A stretch of 46,585 nt of DNA from Methylobacterium trifolii (GCF_022179685.1 NZ_BPRB01000114.1:1-46585); one strand, 5' to 3'; shown: positions 7,915 through 17,300, numbered from the stretch's first letter. Notes: a model not told the origin generated them from the letters alone. A program made the numbers and translations.

Positions 7915-9408
7915 TCAATAGGTCGAGACGAGTTGCACCACGTGGCGCAGCTTGCCGTCGTCGTCGGTGGGTCGGACGAACTGCACGAACTCGGCGAGCG
8001 TCAGGCCGAGGTCCGACGGCTCGGTGAGGAAAAACTTCGCCACGTGCCGCGACAGGGACGCGGCATTGGCCGCCGCCGGGAACGCTCCGCAATCGGCGAC
8101 CGAGAGGTAGAGGATGCGCCGCCGCGCGTCGGTGGCCGGCCGGTTGCCGCCGTAGCAGATCGGCACCGCGTTCTCGCGCTGCCTGGAATACTGGTTTGGG
8201 CCGCCGGTCGGCATGGTCGCCCGCGCGGGGCCGAGGCCGCGGGTGTCGACGGGCACCGTCTCGGTGGCGCGGGTCAGCCCGAGTTCGGCGAGGTACAGGT
8301 CCCAGCGCGTCGCCGCGTTGCGGAACCGGTCCAGGACGTTTTGCGGCTTATCGTCGTGATTCCAGGCGATGTACTCCTCGAGCGCGTTCGGCAGGCCGAA
8401 GCCGATGCCGCCCCGGGCGGGCGCGCTCCGCCAATCGCCGACGCCCTGGTTCCAGAAGCCCCTGAGCGTGAAGCCGGCATAGGCCGAGTCCCGCGGCAGC
8501 GGGAACGGCGGGTTGAAGTCGAAGCCCTGGGGGAGCGAGAGGCAGGTGTCGTAGTGCCGGCCCTGGATCACGTTCGGTGCCGGAGCATGGACGGCGAGGT
8601 CCGGCGCGAGCGGCGCCCCCGTCCGGTCCACGACGCGGTCGAAGCGGGTGTTCAGGGCCGCATCGAACTCCTGCGGCGCAATGGTCCGGCGCAGGGCCAC
8701 GCCGTCGGCATAGCAGAAGGCGGGCGCGCCGCTCGCCAAGTCGCGCAGGCTCTGGCGCGGTTCGCTGCGCGACGAGCGGCCGAGCAGGACGATGGAGCCC
8801 GCACCCGTGTTGCCGTCCATGCGCAGCAGGTATTGCCGGCCTGGACGCGCGCTCGCCGCGAAGCCCTCCGGGTCGGGCTGGCACAGCACCGCGGGCGTGA
8901 CGTCGCAGGCGTAGTACTGTGACTCGGCGATGGCCCGGCGCCGGATCGGTTCGGGGCGCGCACCAACGAGTTGAAGGAAGCTCGTGGTGAGCGAGACGGC
9001 CGCCGTCGCCACCTCCACGTAGGCGGCTTGGGCGGAGGCGGCATCCGCAAGGCCCGGGCCGGGGCGGCGCAGGTCCGGCAGTTGCGCCGCGAAGCGGAAG
9101 GTCAGGCGTGGGCCGGGGACCTGCCCGTCCGCGAGCGTCGGCCGGTTGGCGAGGGCGTAGGCCGCCGCGCGCGCGGCCGGCATGGCGCCGTCCGAGCGGT
9201 CGAGGCGGCTTGCCGCGGCCAGCGCCGCCGCGTCGGCCACGGCAGCGGCCTGGGTGTCGAGCGTCATCAGCCGCCCGCCGTCGATGGCGAGCCCGACGAG
9301 TCCGAGCAGCGCGGGCAGGCAGACCGCGAAGAAGACGAGCACGAAGCCGTCCTCGTCGCCGGGCAGGCGCGCGGCGCGGGCTCCCACGTGGCGGATGGCG
9401 CGGATCAT
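7915..9408 (-). CDS. tadG: TadG-like pilus assembly protein
   Basis: A 497-residue protein. It begins with a short basic segment and a TadE/TadG-type transmembrane helix (FVLVFFAVCLPALLGLVGLAIDGG, split here as residues about 21-44), followed by the typical heptad-like QAAAVADAAALAAASRLD region. The remainder is a long periplasmic domain; I see no clear von Willebrand A MIDAS motif. TadG-type proteins are inner-membrane pseudopilin-like components of the Flp machinery. The ATG at 9408 overlaps the preceding gene's stop (ATGA), which fixes the start. It is the last gene of the cluster. Confidence 0.85.
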   Translation of the reverse strand: MIRAIRHVGARAARLPGDEDGFVLVFFAVCLPALLGLVGLAIDGGRLMTLDTQAAAVADAAALAAASRLDRSDGAMPAARAAAYALANRPTLADGQVPGPRLTFRFAAQLPDLRRPGPGLADAASAQAAYVEVATAAVSLTTSFLQLVGARPEPIRRRAIAESQYYACDVTPAVLCQPDPEGFAASARPGRQYLLRMDGNTGAGSIVLLGRSSRSEPRQSLRDLASGAPAFCYADGVALRRTIAPQEFDAALNTRFDRVVDRTGAPLAPDLAVHAPAPNVIQGRHYDTCLSLPQGFDFNPPFPLPRDSAYAGFTLRGFWNQGVGDWRSAPARGGIGFGLPNALEEYIAWNHDDKPQNVLDRFRNAATRWDLYLAELGLTRATETVPVDTRGLGPARATMPTGGPNQYSRQRENAVPICYGGNRPATDARRRILYLSVADCGAFPAAANAASLSRHVAKFFLTEPSDLGLTLAEFVQFVRPTDDDGKLRHVVQLVSTY

Positions 9409-10049
9409 CGCGACAGCAGGTCCTCGCTCGGCCGCTGCGCCTGCGCCTGCAACGGCAGGCTCGCTCCGAACAGGTCGCCGAGGAACAGGGTGGAGTAGCG
9501 CATCCCGACCAGGCTCACGGTGACGTCGACGGGCACGGGAAGCGGGCGCCCGACATAGCCGAACCCGTTCGTCCTGTAGCCGACCCGCACGTTCTCGGGG
9601 CGCAGGTCCGGCAGGACGGCACGCATGGTCTGGACGATGCCGTCGAGCCGTGCCCGGTCGAGGCCGAAGCGGCAGCCGCCGTCGCAGCGGCAGCCGGCCT
9701 CCAGGTCGCAGGCGACCGCGAAGGCGGGACAGGGGCCGGGCCCGGCGCCGGCCGGATAGCAGCGCAGGCCGAGGGGCAGGCCGTCCCACCACGCCTCGCT
9801 CCCGGCCGGGTCGAGGCCCGGCCCGACCGCGACGGGATCGCTGACGACGGCGCGGCGAAGGCCGAGCTGGACCGCCTTCTCGGCCCGGCTCTGGGTCCAG
9901 AAGTACAGGCTCAGTTCGGTGAGGGCGAAGACGATCAGGAGCAGGATCGGCAGCACCATGGCCGCCTCGACGAGCGCGGCGCCGTCCCGGCAACGCGGGA
10001 GGTCGGCGACGCGCCTTCGCGGACGCGCGCGGGGGCTATTCCCCAACAC
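9405..10049 (-). CDS. tadF: TadE/TadF-like pseudopilin (second copy)
   Basis: A 214-residue protein with the TadE-like N-terminal signature CRDGAALVEAAMVLPILLLIVFALTEL: a short basic leader, Gly-Ala, a Glu five residues later and a hydrophobic helix. The periplasmic part has several cysteines (CYPAGAGPGPCP, CDLEAGCRCDGGC) that could form disulfides. It overlaps the preceding tadE by 14 bp and the following tadG by 4 bp, suggesting translational coupling. Assignment as TadF rather than a second TadE is by position. Confidence 0.8.
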   Translation of the reverse strand: MLGNSPRARPRRRVADLPRCRDGAALVEAAMVLPILLLIVFALTELSLYFWTQSRAEKAVQLGLRRAVVSDPVAVGPGLDPAGSEAWWDGLPLGLRCYPAGAGPGPCPAFAVACDLEAGCRCDGGCRFGLDRARLDGIVQTMRAVLPDLRPENVRVGYRTNGFGYVGRPLPVPVDVTVSLVGMRYSTLFLGDLFGASLPLQAQAQRPSEDLLSR

Positions 10050-10491
10050 GCACCTCCTGATGGGAGGCCCGGAGCGTCAGCGCCCGGTCCAGCCCGAACC
10101 CCGACAGGATCTGAGGCGTGAGGCCGACCTCGGCGCGCAGGCCGACGGTCCCCGGCGACGGGTCGAGCATCGGGACCACCCTGACGCTGTCGGCCGTGAG
10201 GCCGCCGCGCGCCGCGATCGCCCCCCGCGCCCGCTCGACGGCCCCGGTCACGCCGGGTGCGCAGCCGTCGCGGCAGGTCGGATCGGGCAGGCGGGCGAGG
10301 GTGCGCGCGCCGCTGCGGACCGCCTCGGTCATCGACTGGTAGATGAGGAGCGCCCGGCCGATCTCGAAGCAGGCCCCGACGAGGAGGAGCAGGATCGGGA
10401 GGACGAGGGCGAATTCCAGGATCGCCGCGCCCTCGCGGCAGCGGGCGAGCGCCCTGAGCGTCCCCGCATGGCGGGCTACGCACCGTCTCAT
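10036..10491 (-). CDS. tadE: TadE-like pseudopilin
   Basis: A 151-residue protein. The leader is followed by CREGAAILEFALVLPILLLL, the prepilin-peptidase-type processing motif and hydrophobic helix (residues about 18-40) of TadE. ATG 10491 overlaps the tadC stop as ATGA, so coupling defines this start rather than the longer open frame upstream. It is a minor pseudopilin of the type IVc pilus, predicted to be cleaved by the CpaA peptidase encoded in the same cluster. Confidence 0.88.
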   Translation of the reverse strand: MRRCVARHAGTLRALARCREGAAILEFALVLPILLLLVGACFEIGRALLIYQSMTEAVRSGARTLARLPDPTCRDGCAPGVTGAVERARGAIAARGGLTADSVRVVPMLDPSPGTVGLRAEVGLTPQILSGFGLDRALTLRASHQEVRVGE

Positions 10492-11402
10492 GGCCGGACC
10501 GCGTTCATGATGCGAAGCACGGCCGGCGCGAGGACCGCGATCAGCACCACGGGGAAGATGAACAGCCCCAACGGCAGCGTCAGCTTCGGCGGGAGGGCTG
10601 CCGCCTTCTCCTCCGCCCGCGCCATGCGCTTGTCGCGCATCTCGTCGGAGAAGGTGGTCAGCGCCTGGACGATGTCGGTGCCGAGTTCCAGCGTCTGATG
10701 AAGCAGGGCGGCAAACGAGCGCGCCTCGGCAAGGCCGAGCCGGTCGGCCAGCGCCTTGAGGGCGTCGCCCGTGCTCTTGCCCGCCCGCATCTCGCCGGAC
10801 ATCAGGGCGAGGTTGGCGCGCAACTCCCAGTCCGCATCGCCGAGTTCGCGCGCGCCCCGGTCGAGGGCCGCCTCCAGGCTCAGCCCGGCGTTGATGCAGA
10901 TCACCAGCATGTCGATGAAATCGGGGAAGGTGAGCCGGTACTTGCCCTCCAGGGCCCGTTGGCGCCGCGACAGGCTGGCGCGCGGGATGACGATTGCGAT
11001 GGCCAGCAGCACGAGGGTGAGCACGCCCCGCTCCAACGGGCCGACGGCAGGGAAGGCGACGAACGACAGGGCGAGGCCGCCGAGCGGCAGAACCGCGAGG
11101 AGCGCCAGCCGGATCACCGCGTAGGCGGCCACCGCGGACGGCGCGAAGAAACCCGCCCGGATCAGCGCCGCCTGGAGCGTGCGTTGGGCAGCACGGTCGA
11201 TCCCGAGGCGGGCCGGGTCGATGTCCAGCCAGCCCGGCGCGTCCGCGCTTCCGGGGGCGGCGAGCGGTCCGGCGAGGCCGGCGAAGCGCCGCCGCAGACG
11301 GTTGCGATGGGCGAGCGCCTGCGTGCCCGCGTAGACCGCGAGCACCCCGGAGCCGAACACCAGCAGCGTGACCAGGAGGAGCGGACTGACCTGCGCGGGC
11401 AC
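10488..11402 (-). CDS. tadC: TadC-like inner-membrane platform protein (GspF domain)
   Basis: A 304-residue polytopic protein. It has an N-terminal helix (LLLVTLLVFGSGVLAVYA), a central pair of hydrophobic segments, a cytoplasmic GspF/T2SF domain (FPDFIDMLVICINAGLSLEAAL; LALMSGEMRAGKSTGDALKALADR) and C-terminal helices (LFIFPVVLIAVLAPAV). With TadB it forms the membrane platform for the CpaF/TadA motor. It lies 3 bp downstream of tadB and overlaps tadE by 4 bp. Confidence 0.92.
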   Translation of the reverse strand: MPAQVSPLLLVTLLVFGSGVLAVYAGTQALAHRNRLRRRFAGLAGPLAAPGSADAPGWLDIDPARLGIDRAAQRTLQAALIRAGFFAPSAVAAYAVIRLALLAVLPLGGLALSFVAFPAVGPLERGVLTLVLLAIAIVIPRASLSRRQRALEGKYRLTFPDFIDMLVICINAGLSLEAALDRGARELGDADWELRANLALMSGEMRAGKSTGDALKALADRLGLAEARSFAALLHQTLELGTDIVQALTTFSDEMRDKRMARAEEKAAALPPKLTLPLGLFIFPVVLIAVLAPAVLRIMNAVRP

Positions 11403-11405
11403 GGA

Positions 11406-12341
11406 TCAGACCTTCAGGTTGACGAGGCGGTAGATGACGAGGTTGCCCAGGGTCAGCAGCCCGATGCTCACGCCGAGCACGCTGGATGCGGCGGCACTGC
11501 GCCAGAACTCGGCGTAATAGGCCGGGCTGACGAGGTTGATCAGGGCAAACAGTGCGACCGGCAGCACGCTGAGGGCCAGCCCGCTGAAACGCCCTTCCGC
11601 CGACAGCGCCCGGACGCGGCGCATCAGGCGGAAGCGCTCGCGCAGCATCCGCGAGAGCCGCGACAGCACCTCCCCGAGGTTGCCGCCGGTCTGCTGGGCG
11701 ATCGAGACGGAGGCGACGAGAAACTTCAGTTCGGGGTAGCCGACGCGGGCATGAAGGTTGCCGAGCGCCTCCGTGAGGCTGCGGCCGTAGCTGACCTCGT
11801 CGACCACGAGGGCGAATTCCGGGCCGGCCGGCTCCGGCATCTCGCGGGCGACGAGGTTGAGGGAGACCGGCAGCGGATGCCCCGCCCGCAAGGAGCGCAC
11901 GATCACGTCGATCACCTCGGGCAGTTGCTCCCCGAACCGGGCCATGCGCCGGCCGCGCTTGAGCCGCAGCCACAGGAGCAGGCTCAGGCCCGAGCCGGCG
12001 GTCGCGGCGGCGAGCCTGAGGGATGCGTTGCCGAGGACGCCGAGCAGGATGAACCAGACCAGGGCGAGCCCGAGCCAGACGAGGGCCAGGGTCGCGCCGG
12101 TGAGCCGCGTGCCCGATTGCACGATCAGCCGGTTGAGGCGCGCCGCCAGGGGATTGTCGGCGAAGCGCCCGGCCCGGCGGCGCAGGATGTCGGGGTCTTC
12201 GCTCTCACCGCCCTTGAGCTCCTCGACGCGCCGCTGACGCCGGGCGCGGTCCTGCACCAGGCCACCGAAGCCGGCCTGGAACTGCTGGACGGCGAGGAAC
12301 ACCAGCACGAAGACGAGGAGCAGGATCAGCCATTGCTCCAT
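11406..12341 (-). CDS. tadB: TadB-like inner-membrane platform protein (GspF domain)
   Basis: A 311-residue protein with an N-terminal helix (WLILLLVFVLVFLAVQ), paired central helices (LALVWLGLALVWFILLG), the T2SF/GspF domain (LPEVIDVIVRSLRAGHPLP; VASVSIAQQTGGNLGEVLSRL) and C-terminal helices. It is the partner of TadC in the Flp pilus platform. The gene sits 39 bp after cpaF on the same strand. Confidence 0.92.
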   Translation of the reverse strand: MEQWLILLLVFVLVFLAVQQFQAGFGGLVQDRARRQRRVEELKGGESEDPDILRRRAGRFADNPLAARLNRLIVQSGTRLTGATLALVWLGLALVWFILLGVLGNASLRLAAATAGSGLSLLLWLRLKRGRRMARFGEQLPEVIDVIVRSLRAGHPLPVSLNLVAREMPEPAGPEFALVVDEVSYGRSLTEALGNLHARVGYPELKFLVASVSIAQQTGGNLGEVLSRLSRMLRERFRLMRRVRALSAEGRFSGLALSVLPVALFALINLVSPAYYAEFWRSAAASSVLGVSIGLLTLGNLVIYRLVNLKV

Positions 12342-12380
12342 GGCGTCACCTCCACCGACCGGGCTCTGTCACGCCGGGCC

Positions 12381-13766
12381 TCATAGCGCGGACTTGGGAT
12401 CGAACAGGGAGGCCGGCAGGTCCACGCCCTGCGCCTTCAGCTCGGTGAGGAAGCGCGGGCGCACGCCGGTGGCGCGATAGCTGCCGAGGATGCCCTGGCG
12501 CTCGTCCAGCCCTTCGCGGACGAACTTGTAGATCTCCTGCATCTGGACGACGTCGCCCTCCATGCCGGTCACCTCGGCGAGACTGGTGAGGCGGCGCTTG
12601 CCGTCGCTCATGCGTTGCAGCTGCAGCACGATCTGGATACCCGAGGCGATCTGGCTGCGGATCGAGGTCACCGACATCGAGGCCGCCGCCATGCCGATCA
12701 TCTGCTCGATGCGGGACAGGGCGTCGCGGGGCGTGTTGGCGTGGATCGTGGTCATCGAGCCCTCGTGCCCGGTGTTCATCGCCTGGAGCATGTCGAAGGC
12801 CTCCTCCCCGCGGCACTCGCCGAGCACGATGCGGTCCGGCCGCATCCGTAGGGCGTTCTTGAGGAGTTCGCGCTGGCGGATCTCGCCGCGGCCCTCGACG
12901 CTCGGGGGCCGCGTCTCCAGACGGGCGACGTGCGGCTGCTGCAATTGCAGCTCGGCCGCGTCCTCGATCGTGATCAGGCGCTCCTTGGCCGAGATGTAGG
13001 AGGACAGAGCGTTCAGCATCGTCGTCTTGCCGGAGCCGGTGCCGCCCGAGACGATCAGCGAGATGCGCCCGCGCACCGCCGCCTTGAGCAGTTCGGCCAT
13101 GGCCGGCCGCAGGGCGCCGAGTTCGATCAGGCGGTCCATCGAGATCGGGCGCTTGGCGAACTTGCGGATCGAGACCAGCGGCCCGTCGACGGCGACCGGG
13201 CGGATCGCCACGTTGACGCGCGAGCCGTCGGGCAGGCGCGCATCCACCATCGGCGAGGATTCGTCGACCCGCCGGCCGACCGCGGCGACCATCTTGTTGA
13301 TGATGCGCAGGAGGTGCGCCTCGTCCTTGAAGCGCACCGGCGCCGGTTCGAGCTGCCCGGCCCGCTCGACGTAGACCGACATGTGCGCGTTGATCAGGAT
13401 GTCGGTGACGCTCGGGTCCTTGAGCAGCGGTTCGATCGGCCCGAGCCCGACCATCTCGTCGAGCACGTCGGCGGCGAAGACCTCCAGCTCGCGCTGGTTG
13501 AGGGGCAGGCGCTCCTGCGAGGCGTACTCGGCCACGAAGCGCCCGACCTGCCGGGCGAGTTCGTCGGGAGAGAGCTTCTCGATCAGGGCGAGGTTGAACT
13601 CGTCGATGATCCGCCCGTGCAGCTTGACCTTGGCGTCGATCAGCGAGGCCTTCGGGGCCGCGACGGGCTCGGGCGGCGGCAGCGGTGCCGGCATCGGGCG
13701 CTCCACCGCCACGGGGGCGGGCTGCGCGCCGCCGCCGCGCCAGCGGTCGGAGAAGCCCCGGCTCAC
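12381..13766 (-). CDS. cpaF: CpaF/TadA secretion ATPase
   Basis: A 461-residue GspE/PulE-type hexameric ATPase that powers Flp pilus assembly. It has a proline-rich N-terminus, an N-terminal domain (MVGLGPIEPLLKDPSVTDIL), Walker A GGTGSGKTT at about residue 240, an Asp-box region (LITIEDAAELQL), a Walker-B-like stretch (RIVLGECRGEEAFD) and the His-box (MTTIHANTPRDAL). The GTG at 13766 overlaps the cpaE stop as GTGA. The frame remains open far upstream, antisense-like through cpaE, and that extension is artefactual. Confidence 0.96.
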   Translation of the reverse strand: MSRGFSDRWRGGGAQPAPVAVERPMPAPLPPPEPVAAPKASLIDAKVKLHGRIIDEFNLALIEKLSPDELARQVGRFVAEYASQERLPLNQRELEVFAADVLDEMVGLGPIEPLLKDPSVTDILINAHMSVYVERAGQLEPAPVRFKDEAHLLRIINKMVAAVGRRVDESSPMVDARLPDGSRVNVAIRPVAVDGPLVSIRKFAKRPISMDRLIELGALRPAMAELLKAAVRGRISLIVSGGTGSGKTTMLNALSSYISAKERLITIEDAAELQLQQPHVARLETRPPSVEGRGEIRQRELLKNALRMRPDRIVLGECRGEEAFDMLQAMNTGHEGSMTTIHANTPRDALSRIEQMIGMAAASMSVTSIRSQIASGIQIVLQLQRMSDGKRRLTSLAEVTGMEGDVVQMQEIYKFVREGLDERQGILGSYRATGVRPRFLTELKAQGVDLPASLFDPKSAL

Positions 13767-14956
13767 GCGGCCGCCCCGGTCGCGGCGGCCTGCGGCTCGG
13801 TTCCGGCGAGGCGTCCGGTGGCGGCCTCGATCCAGTCGGCCAGCGCCCGGACGTCCCGGCCGATCCGGCTCGACGGCGCCGTCTCGGAGAGCGGCCGGCC
13901 GACGTCGGCCGCCTCGTCCACCGCCGCGCCGTCGCGGCGCACGAACAGGCAGCGCTGGCCGTTCAGCACCCGCTCGATCTCGGCACGGCGCGCGACGCGG
14001 CCGAGAAGGTCGACCTCCGCCCCGTTCAGGACCGTGGCGATCCGGTTCTCGGGCACACCCATCTCCTTGAGGTAGGCGAGCTTGCCGGTGAGCTTGCGCA
14101 GGGCCGGGACGTTGGTGGAGCCGGTCAGCACCACCGCGTCGGACCCCTTGATCAGGCTGTCGGTCCAGGAGAGCCAGTGCTGGGGCAGGTCGAACAGGAT
14201 CAGTTCGTAGCGCGTGCTGATGCTGTCGATGAAGGCGAAGACGATCTGCGGATCGATCTCCTCGGGACCGATCCGGCGCGCCGGGCTCGCGAATACGTCG
14301 AGCCGGTCCGAGTGGCGGCTGGTGAACACCCCGATCAACTGCTCGTCGAGGCGTTCCGGCCGCCCCATCACCTCGCCGATGTCGAAGCGCGGTTCGAGGT
14401 CGAGGATGTCGGCCAGCGTCCCCCCCTGGAGGTTGAGGTCGAGCACGGCGATGCGGCCGCCGCCGCGCTTGAGCCGGCCGGCGAGGCAGGACGCGGCCTC
14501 GACCACCAGGGTGGTGTTGCCGACGCCGCCCTTGCTCGGGAGGAAGCTCACGATGCGCGCGGTGCGCTCCACCAGGTCGGCGCCGTGCAGGCGGGCGGCG
14601 AGGTCGTGCAGCTCCTGCGCCGCGCTTCCCCACTGTATCCACTCGGCCGCGCCGCTGCGCACGAGCTGCTTGTAATCGTCGGGGGCGATGGTGTCGGCGA
14701 CGTAGACGGTGAAGGCGTGCCCACGCTGCTCCTGGGCGAAGGCCACGACCTCGGCCGCCGTCACCGGCTCCGCCGGCATGTCGCCGACGAGGACGAGGGG
14801 GCGGGCGGCCTGGAGGAAGCGCGGGTCGCCGCCCAGGGCCGACAGGCTCGCGACCGAGACGGTCGCTCGCGAGACCGGTTGGGCGATCCCCGCCAGCAGG
14901 CGCCTGCACCCGTCCTCGCGGTCGGCCCCGACGATAAAGCACTGCACCGTCGCCAC
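13763..14956 (-). CDS. cpaE: CpaE/TadZ pilus localisation ATPase-like protein
   Basis: A 397-residue protein with an N-terminal receiver-like domain (residues about 1-130) followed by a ParA/MinD-type P-loop domain. The deviant Walker A reads KGGVGNTTLVVE (about residue 141-152): the usual Lys-Thr/Ser step is Asn-Thr, a change seen in TadZ proteins. IAVLDLNLQGGTLADIL and YELILFDLPQHWL are the later P-loop motifs. TadZ/CpaE places the pilus machine at a cell pole in related bacteria. It is separated from cpaB by 106 bp and overlaps cpaF by 4 bp. Confidence 0.92.
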   Translation of the reverse strand: MATVQCFIVGADREDGCRRLLAGIAQPVSRATVSVASLSALGGDPRFLQAARPLVLVGDMPAEPVTAAEVVAFAQEQRGHAFTVYVADTIAPDDYKQLVRSGAAEWIQWGSAAQELHDLAARLHGADLVERTARIVSFLPSKGGVGNTTLVVEAASCLAGRLKRGGGRIAVLDLNLQGGTLADILDLEPRFDIGEVMGRPERLDEQLIGVFTSRHSDRLDVFASPARRIGPEEIDPQIVFAFIDSISTRYELILFDLPQHWLSWTDSLIKGSDAVVLTGSTNVPALRKLTGKLAYLKEMGVPENRIATVLNGAEVDLLGRVARRAEIERVLNGQRCLFVRRDGAAVDEAADVGRPLSETAPSSRIGRDVRALADWIEAATGRLAGTEPQAAATGAAA

Positions 14957-15062
14957 CCCGACTCGACCGATAGGGACCCGCCGGATCGGGCCGATCGACG
15001 GACCGGCTCATCTTGCGCGGGACGCGCGCGAGGGCAAGAACCGGTGCGTCGAGAGACCGGGA

Positions 15063-16043
15063 TCAGCGCTCGGATGCGACCGTGTACTGCTCCGTCTTGG
15101 AGCCGTTGCGGATCACGTTGACGACGGAACTTGGCGATGCGGGTCTGGCCGCCGGCGCCACGATGGCGGCCGGTAGGGCAGGCGTGCGCATCATCTCGCC
15201 GCGGATGCGGGCCTCGGTCTCGGCCAGACGCTGGGCCGCCTGATGCTCGGACTCGGCGCGGGCGGCATCGGCAGCCTGCTTCATGTCCGCAAGCCGTTTT
15301 TCCATCTCGGCGAAGCGGTCACGCTCGGACGGGTCCGCCGCACCGAGATCCTGCGCGGTGACCCGCGCGGTCGCCTTGTCGTCGCCGCCGTTGGATTGCC
15401 GCAGCACCAGGGAGATGCGGCCGATACCCTGGGCCAGCACGACCCGTTGCGCCTGCTGGGCCGTGAGTTCCAGGGTGACTGCGCGCGCCACCGTGGGCTT
15501 GTCCTGCCCTTCCGTCGCCACCTGGTCGACGGCCAACACCTTGGCGTTCTGGAGCAGCATGTCGGCGAAGGCGTTCTGGTCGGCGCCGCCGTTCTCGCCG
15601 CGAGTCAGGACGAGGTCCACCCGGTCGCCGGGAAGCACGAAGCCCGCGACGCCGCGGACCTCGTCGACGCGCACCGAGACGGCGCGCATGCCGTCCTCGA
15701 GTTGCGTCGACAGGGTGGCGCGCTGGTTGGGCGCGGTGATGCGGGAGGCGAGCACCGGCTCGTTGCGCTGGAGCGTGGCGAGCGCCAGGCGGCGCCCGTC
15801 CCGGGTGAGTTCGGCGATCGTGCCGAAGGACCCGTCGAGGGTTTCGCTGGCGTGCCAGGGCACCTCGCGCAGGTTCTCGCGGCCGAGGGCCATCCCCGGC
15901 GCGATCCCGGCCTTGGCCACGACGATGGTCCGCGCGCTCTCTTTGCCCGCGCCCATGTCCTGGATCAGACCCCGGACCAGGAACGCGGCCGTCGCCCCGA
16001 AGACGAGGGCGACGAGAAGAGAGATGCGCGAACCGAACCTCAC
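15063..16043 (-). CDS. cpaB: CpaB/RcpC Flp pilus assembly protein
   Basis: A 326-residue protein. The N-terminal anchor is ISLLVALVFGATAAFLV, then a SAF domain (VVAKAGIAPGMALGRENLREV, about residues 42-62) and the RcpC domain (EDGMRAVSVRVDEVRGVAGFV; LPGDRVDLVL). The C-terminal third is a charged, alanine-rich helix (about 225-290), probably a coiled coil. The GTG at 16043 overlaps the flp stop (GTGA). It is a periplasmic, inner-membrane-anchored component of the pilus machine. Confidence 0.93.
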   Translation of the reverse strand: MRFGSRISLLVALVFGATAAFLVRGLIQDMGAGKESARTIVVAKAGIAPGMALGRENLREVPWHASETLDGSFGTIAELTRDGRRLALATLQRNEPVLASRITAPNQRATLSTQLEDGMRAVSVRVDEVRGVAGFVLPGDRVDLVLTRGENGGADQNAFADMLLQNAKVLAVDQVATEGQDKPTVARAVTLELTAQQAQRVVLAQGIGRISLVLRQSNGGDDKATARVTAQDLGAADPSERDRFAEMEKRLADMKQAADAARAESEHQAAQRLAETEARIRGEMMRTPALPAAIVAPAARPASPSSVVNVIRNGSKTEQYTVASER

Positions 16044-16225
16044 TGATCGCAGGCCGCGGTCGGATTGGCGACCTTGCAGCTGATCTTGGCGAACTGGGCG
16101 TTGATGCTGGTGCCCGTGGCCGACACGCCGACGATGGCCACCAATGCGACCAGTGCGACGAGCAGGGCATACTCCACCATCGCCGCGCCGTCTTCGTCCT
16201 TGGCAAAGCGCCGCAGCCAACTCAT
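16040..16225 (-). CDS. flp: Flp/Fap-type major pilin
   Basis: A 61-residue prepilin. After a short basic leader (MSWLRRFAKDEDG) comes the Flp motif GAAMVEYALLVALVALVAIVG, with cleavage expected after the Gly and Glu/Tyr at mature positions 5-6. Two C-terminal cysteines (SCKVANPTAACDQ) may form a loop. AGGGAGAG lies 6-7 bp before ATG as a strong ribosome binding site. The 204 bp upstream is a likely separate promoter, consistent with the need for a large excess of pilin. Confidence 0.96.
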   Translation of the reverse strand: MSWLRRFAKDEDGAAMVEYALLVALVALVAIVGVSATGTSINAQFAKISCKVANPTAACDQ

Positions 16226-16429
16226 CGCTCACTCTCCCTGTGACCGGGCATCTGATACGCGCCCGGCGTCATGGTTGACCGTTCCTTAACGGACCGGTCG
16301 TGTCAACAGAGGCAAGACGGCGCGCGCGCGTGATCCAAAGTCCACCGCCTATACTGCAAGGCGAGGACCGTGACGGAACGGCCATGCGCCGATGCAGGCA
16401 GCGGTCTTTATTTGCCGGCGCGCCTGCGA
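16226..16429. promoter_or_regulatory. Probable flp promoter region
   Basis: 204 bp without a gene between cpaA and flp, inside an otherwise compact cluster. A strong ribosome binding site precedes flp. I cannot identify the -35/-10 elements with certainty. Confidence 0.4.
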
Positions 16430-16867
16430 TCAGAGCAGATGCGAGGCCCCGATCACGCCGAGCCACGCGCCGGCGATGCTCGGCCCGAACGGGATCTTGG
16501 CGGCCCGCCCGGTGCCGCGGGAGGCCACCAGCCCGAGGCGCGCGGCCACGATCGTGAGCAGCGTGAGGACGAGGAGCATCACCGCGAAGACGAAGGCCCC
16601 CTCCGGGCCGACCCAGAACAGGGCCGCCGAGAGCAGCTTGGCATCGCCGCCGCCGATCGCCCCGAGCACGAAGGCCGCGATCAGAAGCGCCAATGCGGCG
16701 CCCGCGAGGATCGCGTGCGGGACGAGGAGGAACGTCGTGCCGCGCTCGACGCAATGGGCCACGAACCCCGCGCTCAGCAGCAGGACGGACAGGTTGCGGA
16801 TGCGGAACCGGCGCAGGTCCTCGACCGCGACGGCGACGAGGAGAAGGCAGACCGCGAACTCGACCAT
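16430..16867 (-). CDS. cpaA: CpaA/TadV prepilin peptidase
   Basis: A 145-residue polytopic aspartic peptidase (A24 family). The two catalytic Asp are in VAVEDLRRFRIRN (about residue 17) and GGGDAKLLSA (about residue 75), and the KIPFGPSIA motif near the C-terminus is typical. Length is normal for the short TadV type without an N-methylase domain. It would process Flp and the TadE-like pseudopilins. Confidence 0.93.
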   Translation of the reverse strand: MVEFAVCLLLVAVAVEDLRRFRIRNLSVLLLSAGFVAHCVERGTTFLLVPHAILAGAALALLIAAFVLGAIGGGDAKLLSAALFWVGPEGAFVFAVMLLVLTLLTIVAARLGLVASRGTGRAAKIPFGPSIAGAWLGVIGASHLL

Positions 16868-16973
16868 TCCGGCCCTCTCCCGGCCCTCGATTCGTGAGGC
16901 GACGCGCCGTCTCCGCCGTGCGGAATTCCCGTCCCGCGAACCGCCGACCGCTTCCCGCGAAAACGCTGTGGGC

Positions 16974-17300
16974 TCAGCGCAGCGACGGCGCGTTGATGGA
17001 CGGCACGTTCGACGGGCCGACCGGCACCGGCGGCAGGATGGCGATGCCCGAGCCGCTGGACGGGTTGCGGTAACGCTCGATCGCGTGTGCCGCGCGCTCG
17101 CCGTCGGTTTCGAAATCGATGCGGTCCGATCGCGGCGGCCAGGGGTCGATGACGTGCCGGGCCATGTTGGCCTGGACCGCCTCGCCCGAGCCGAGGGTCA
17201 GCGTGTCGCGCCGGGCAAGGTAATCCTGGCAGGCCGTCAGAAGGAGCGGCAGCGCGGCGGTGAGGCAGAGGAGGAGCGGGCGGCGCATGCCGAGCCTCAC
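16974..17300 (-). CDS. Short CpaD-like pilus lipoprotein
   Basis: A 108-residue protein with a lipobox (ALPLLLTACQ, Cys24). The mature part contains DTLTLGSGEAVQANMARHVIDPWPP, resembling the G.A...N...DPWP pattern of CpaD/RcpB-type outer-membrane pilus proteins, but it is about half the usual CpaD length. GTG 17300 overlaps the cpaC stop as GTGA. CpaD proteins assist the CpaC secretin. This could be a reduced CpaD or a separate small family in its place. Confidence 0.7.
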   Translation of the reverse strand: MRLGMRRPLLLCLTAALPLLLTACQDYLARRDTLTLGSGEAVQANMARHVIDPWPPRSDRIDFETDGERAAHAIERYRNPSSGSGIAILPPVPVGPSNVPSINAPSLR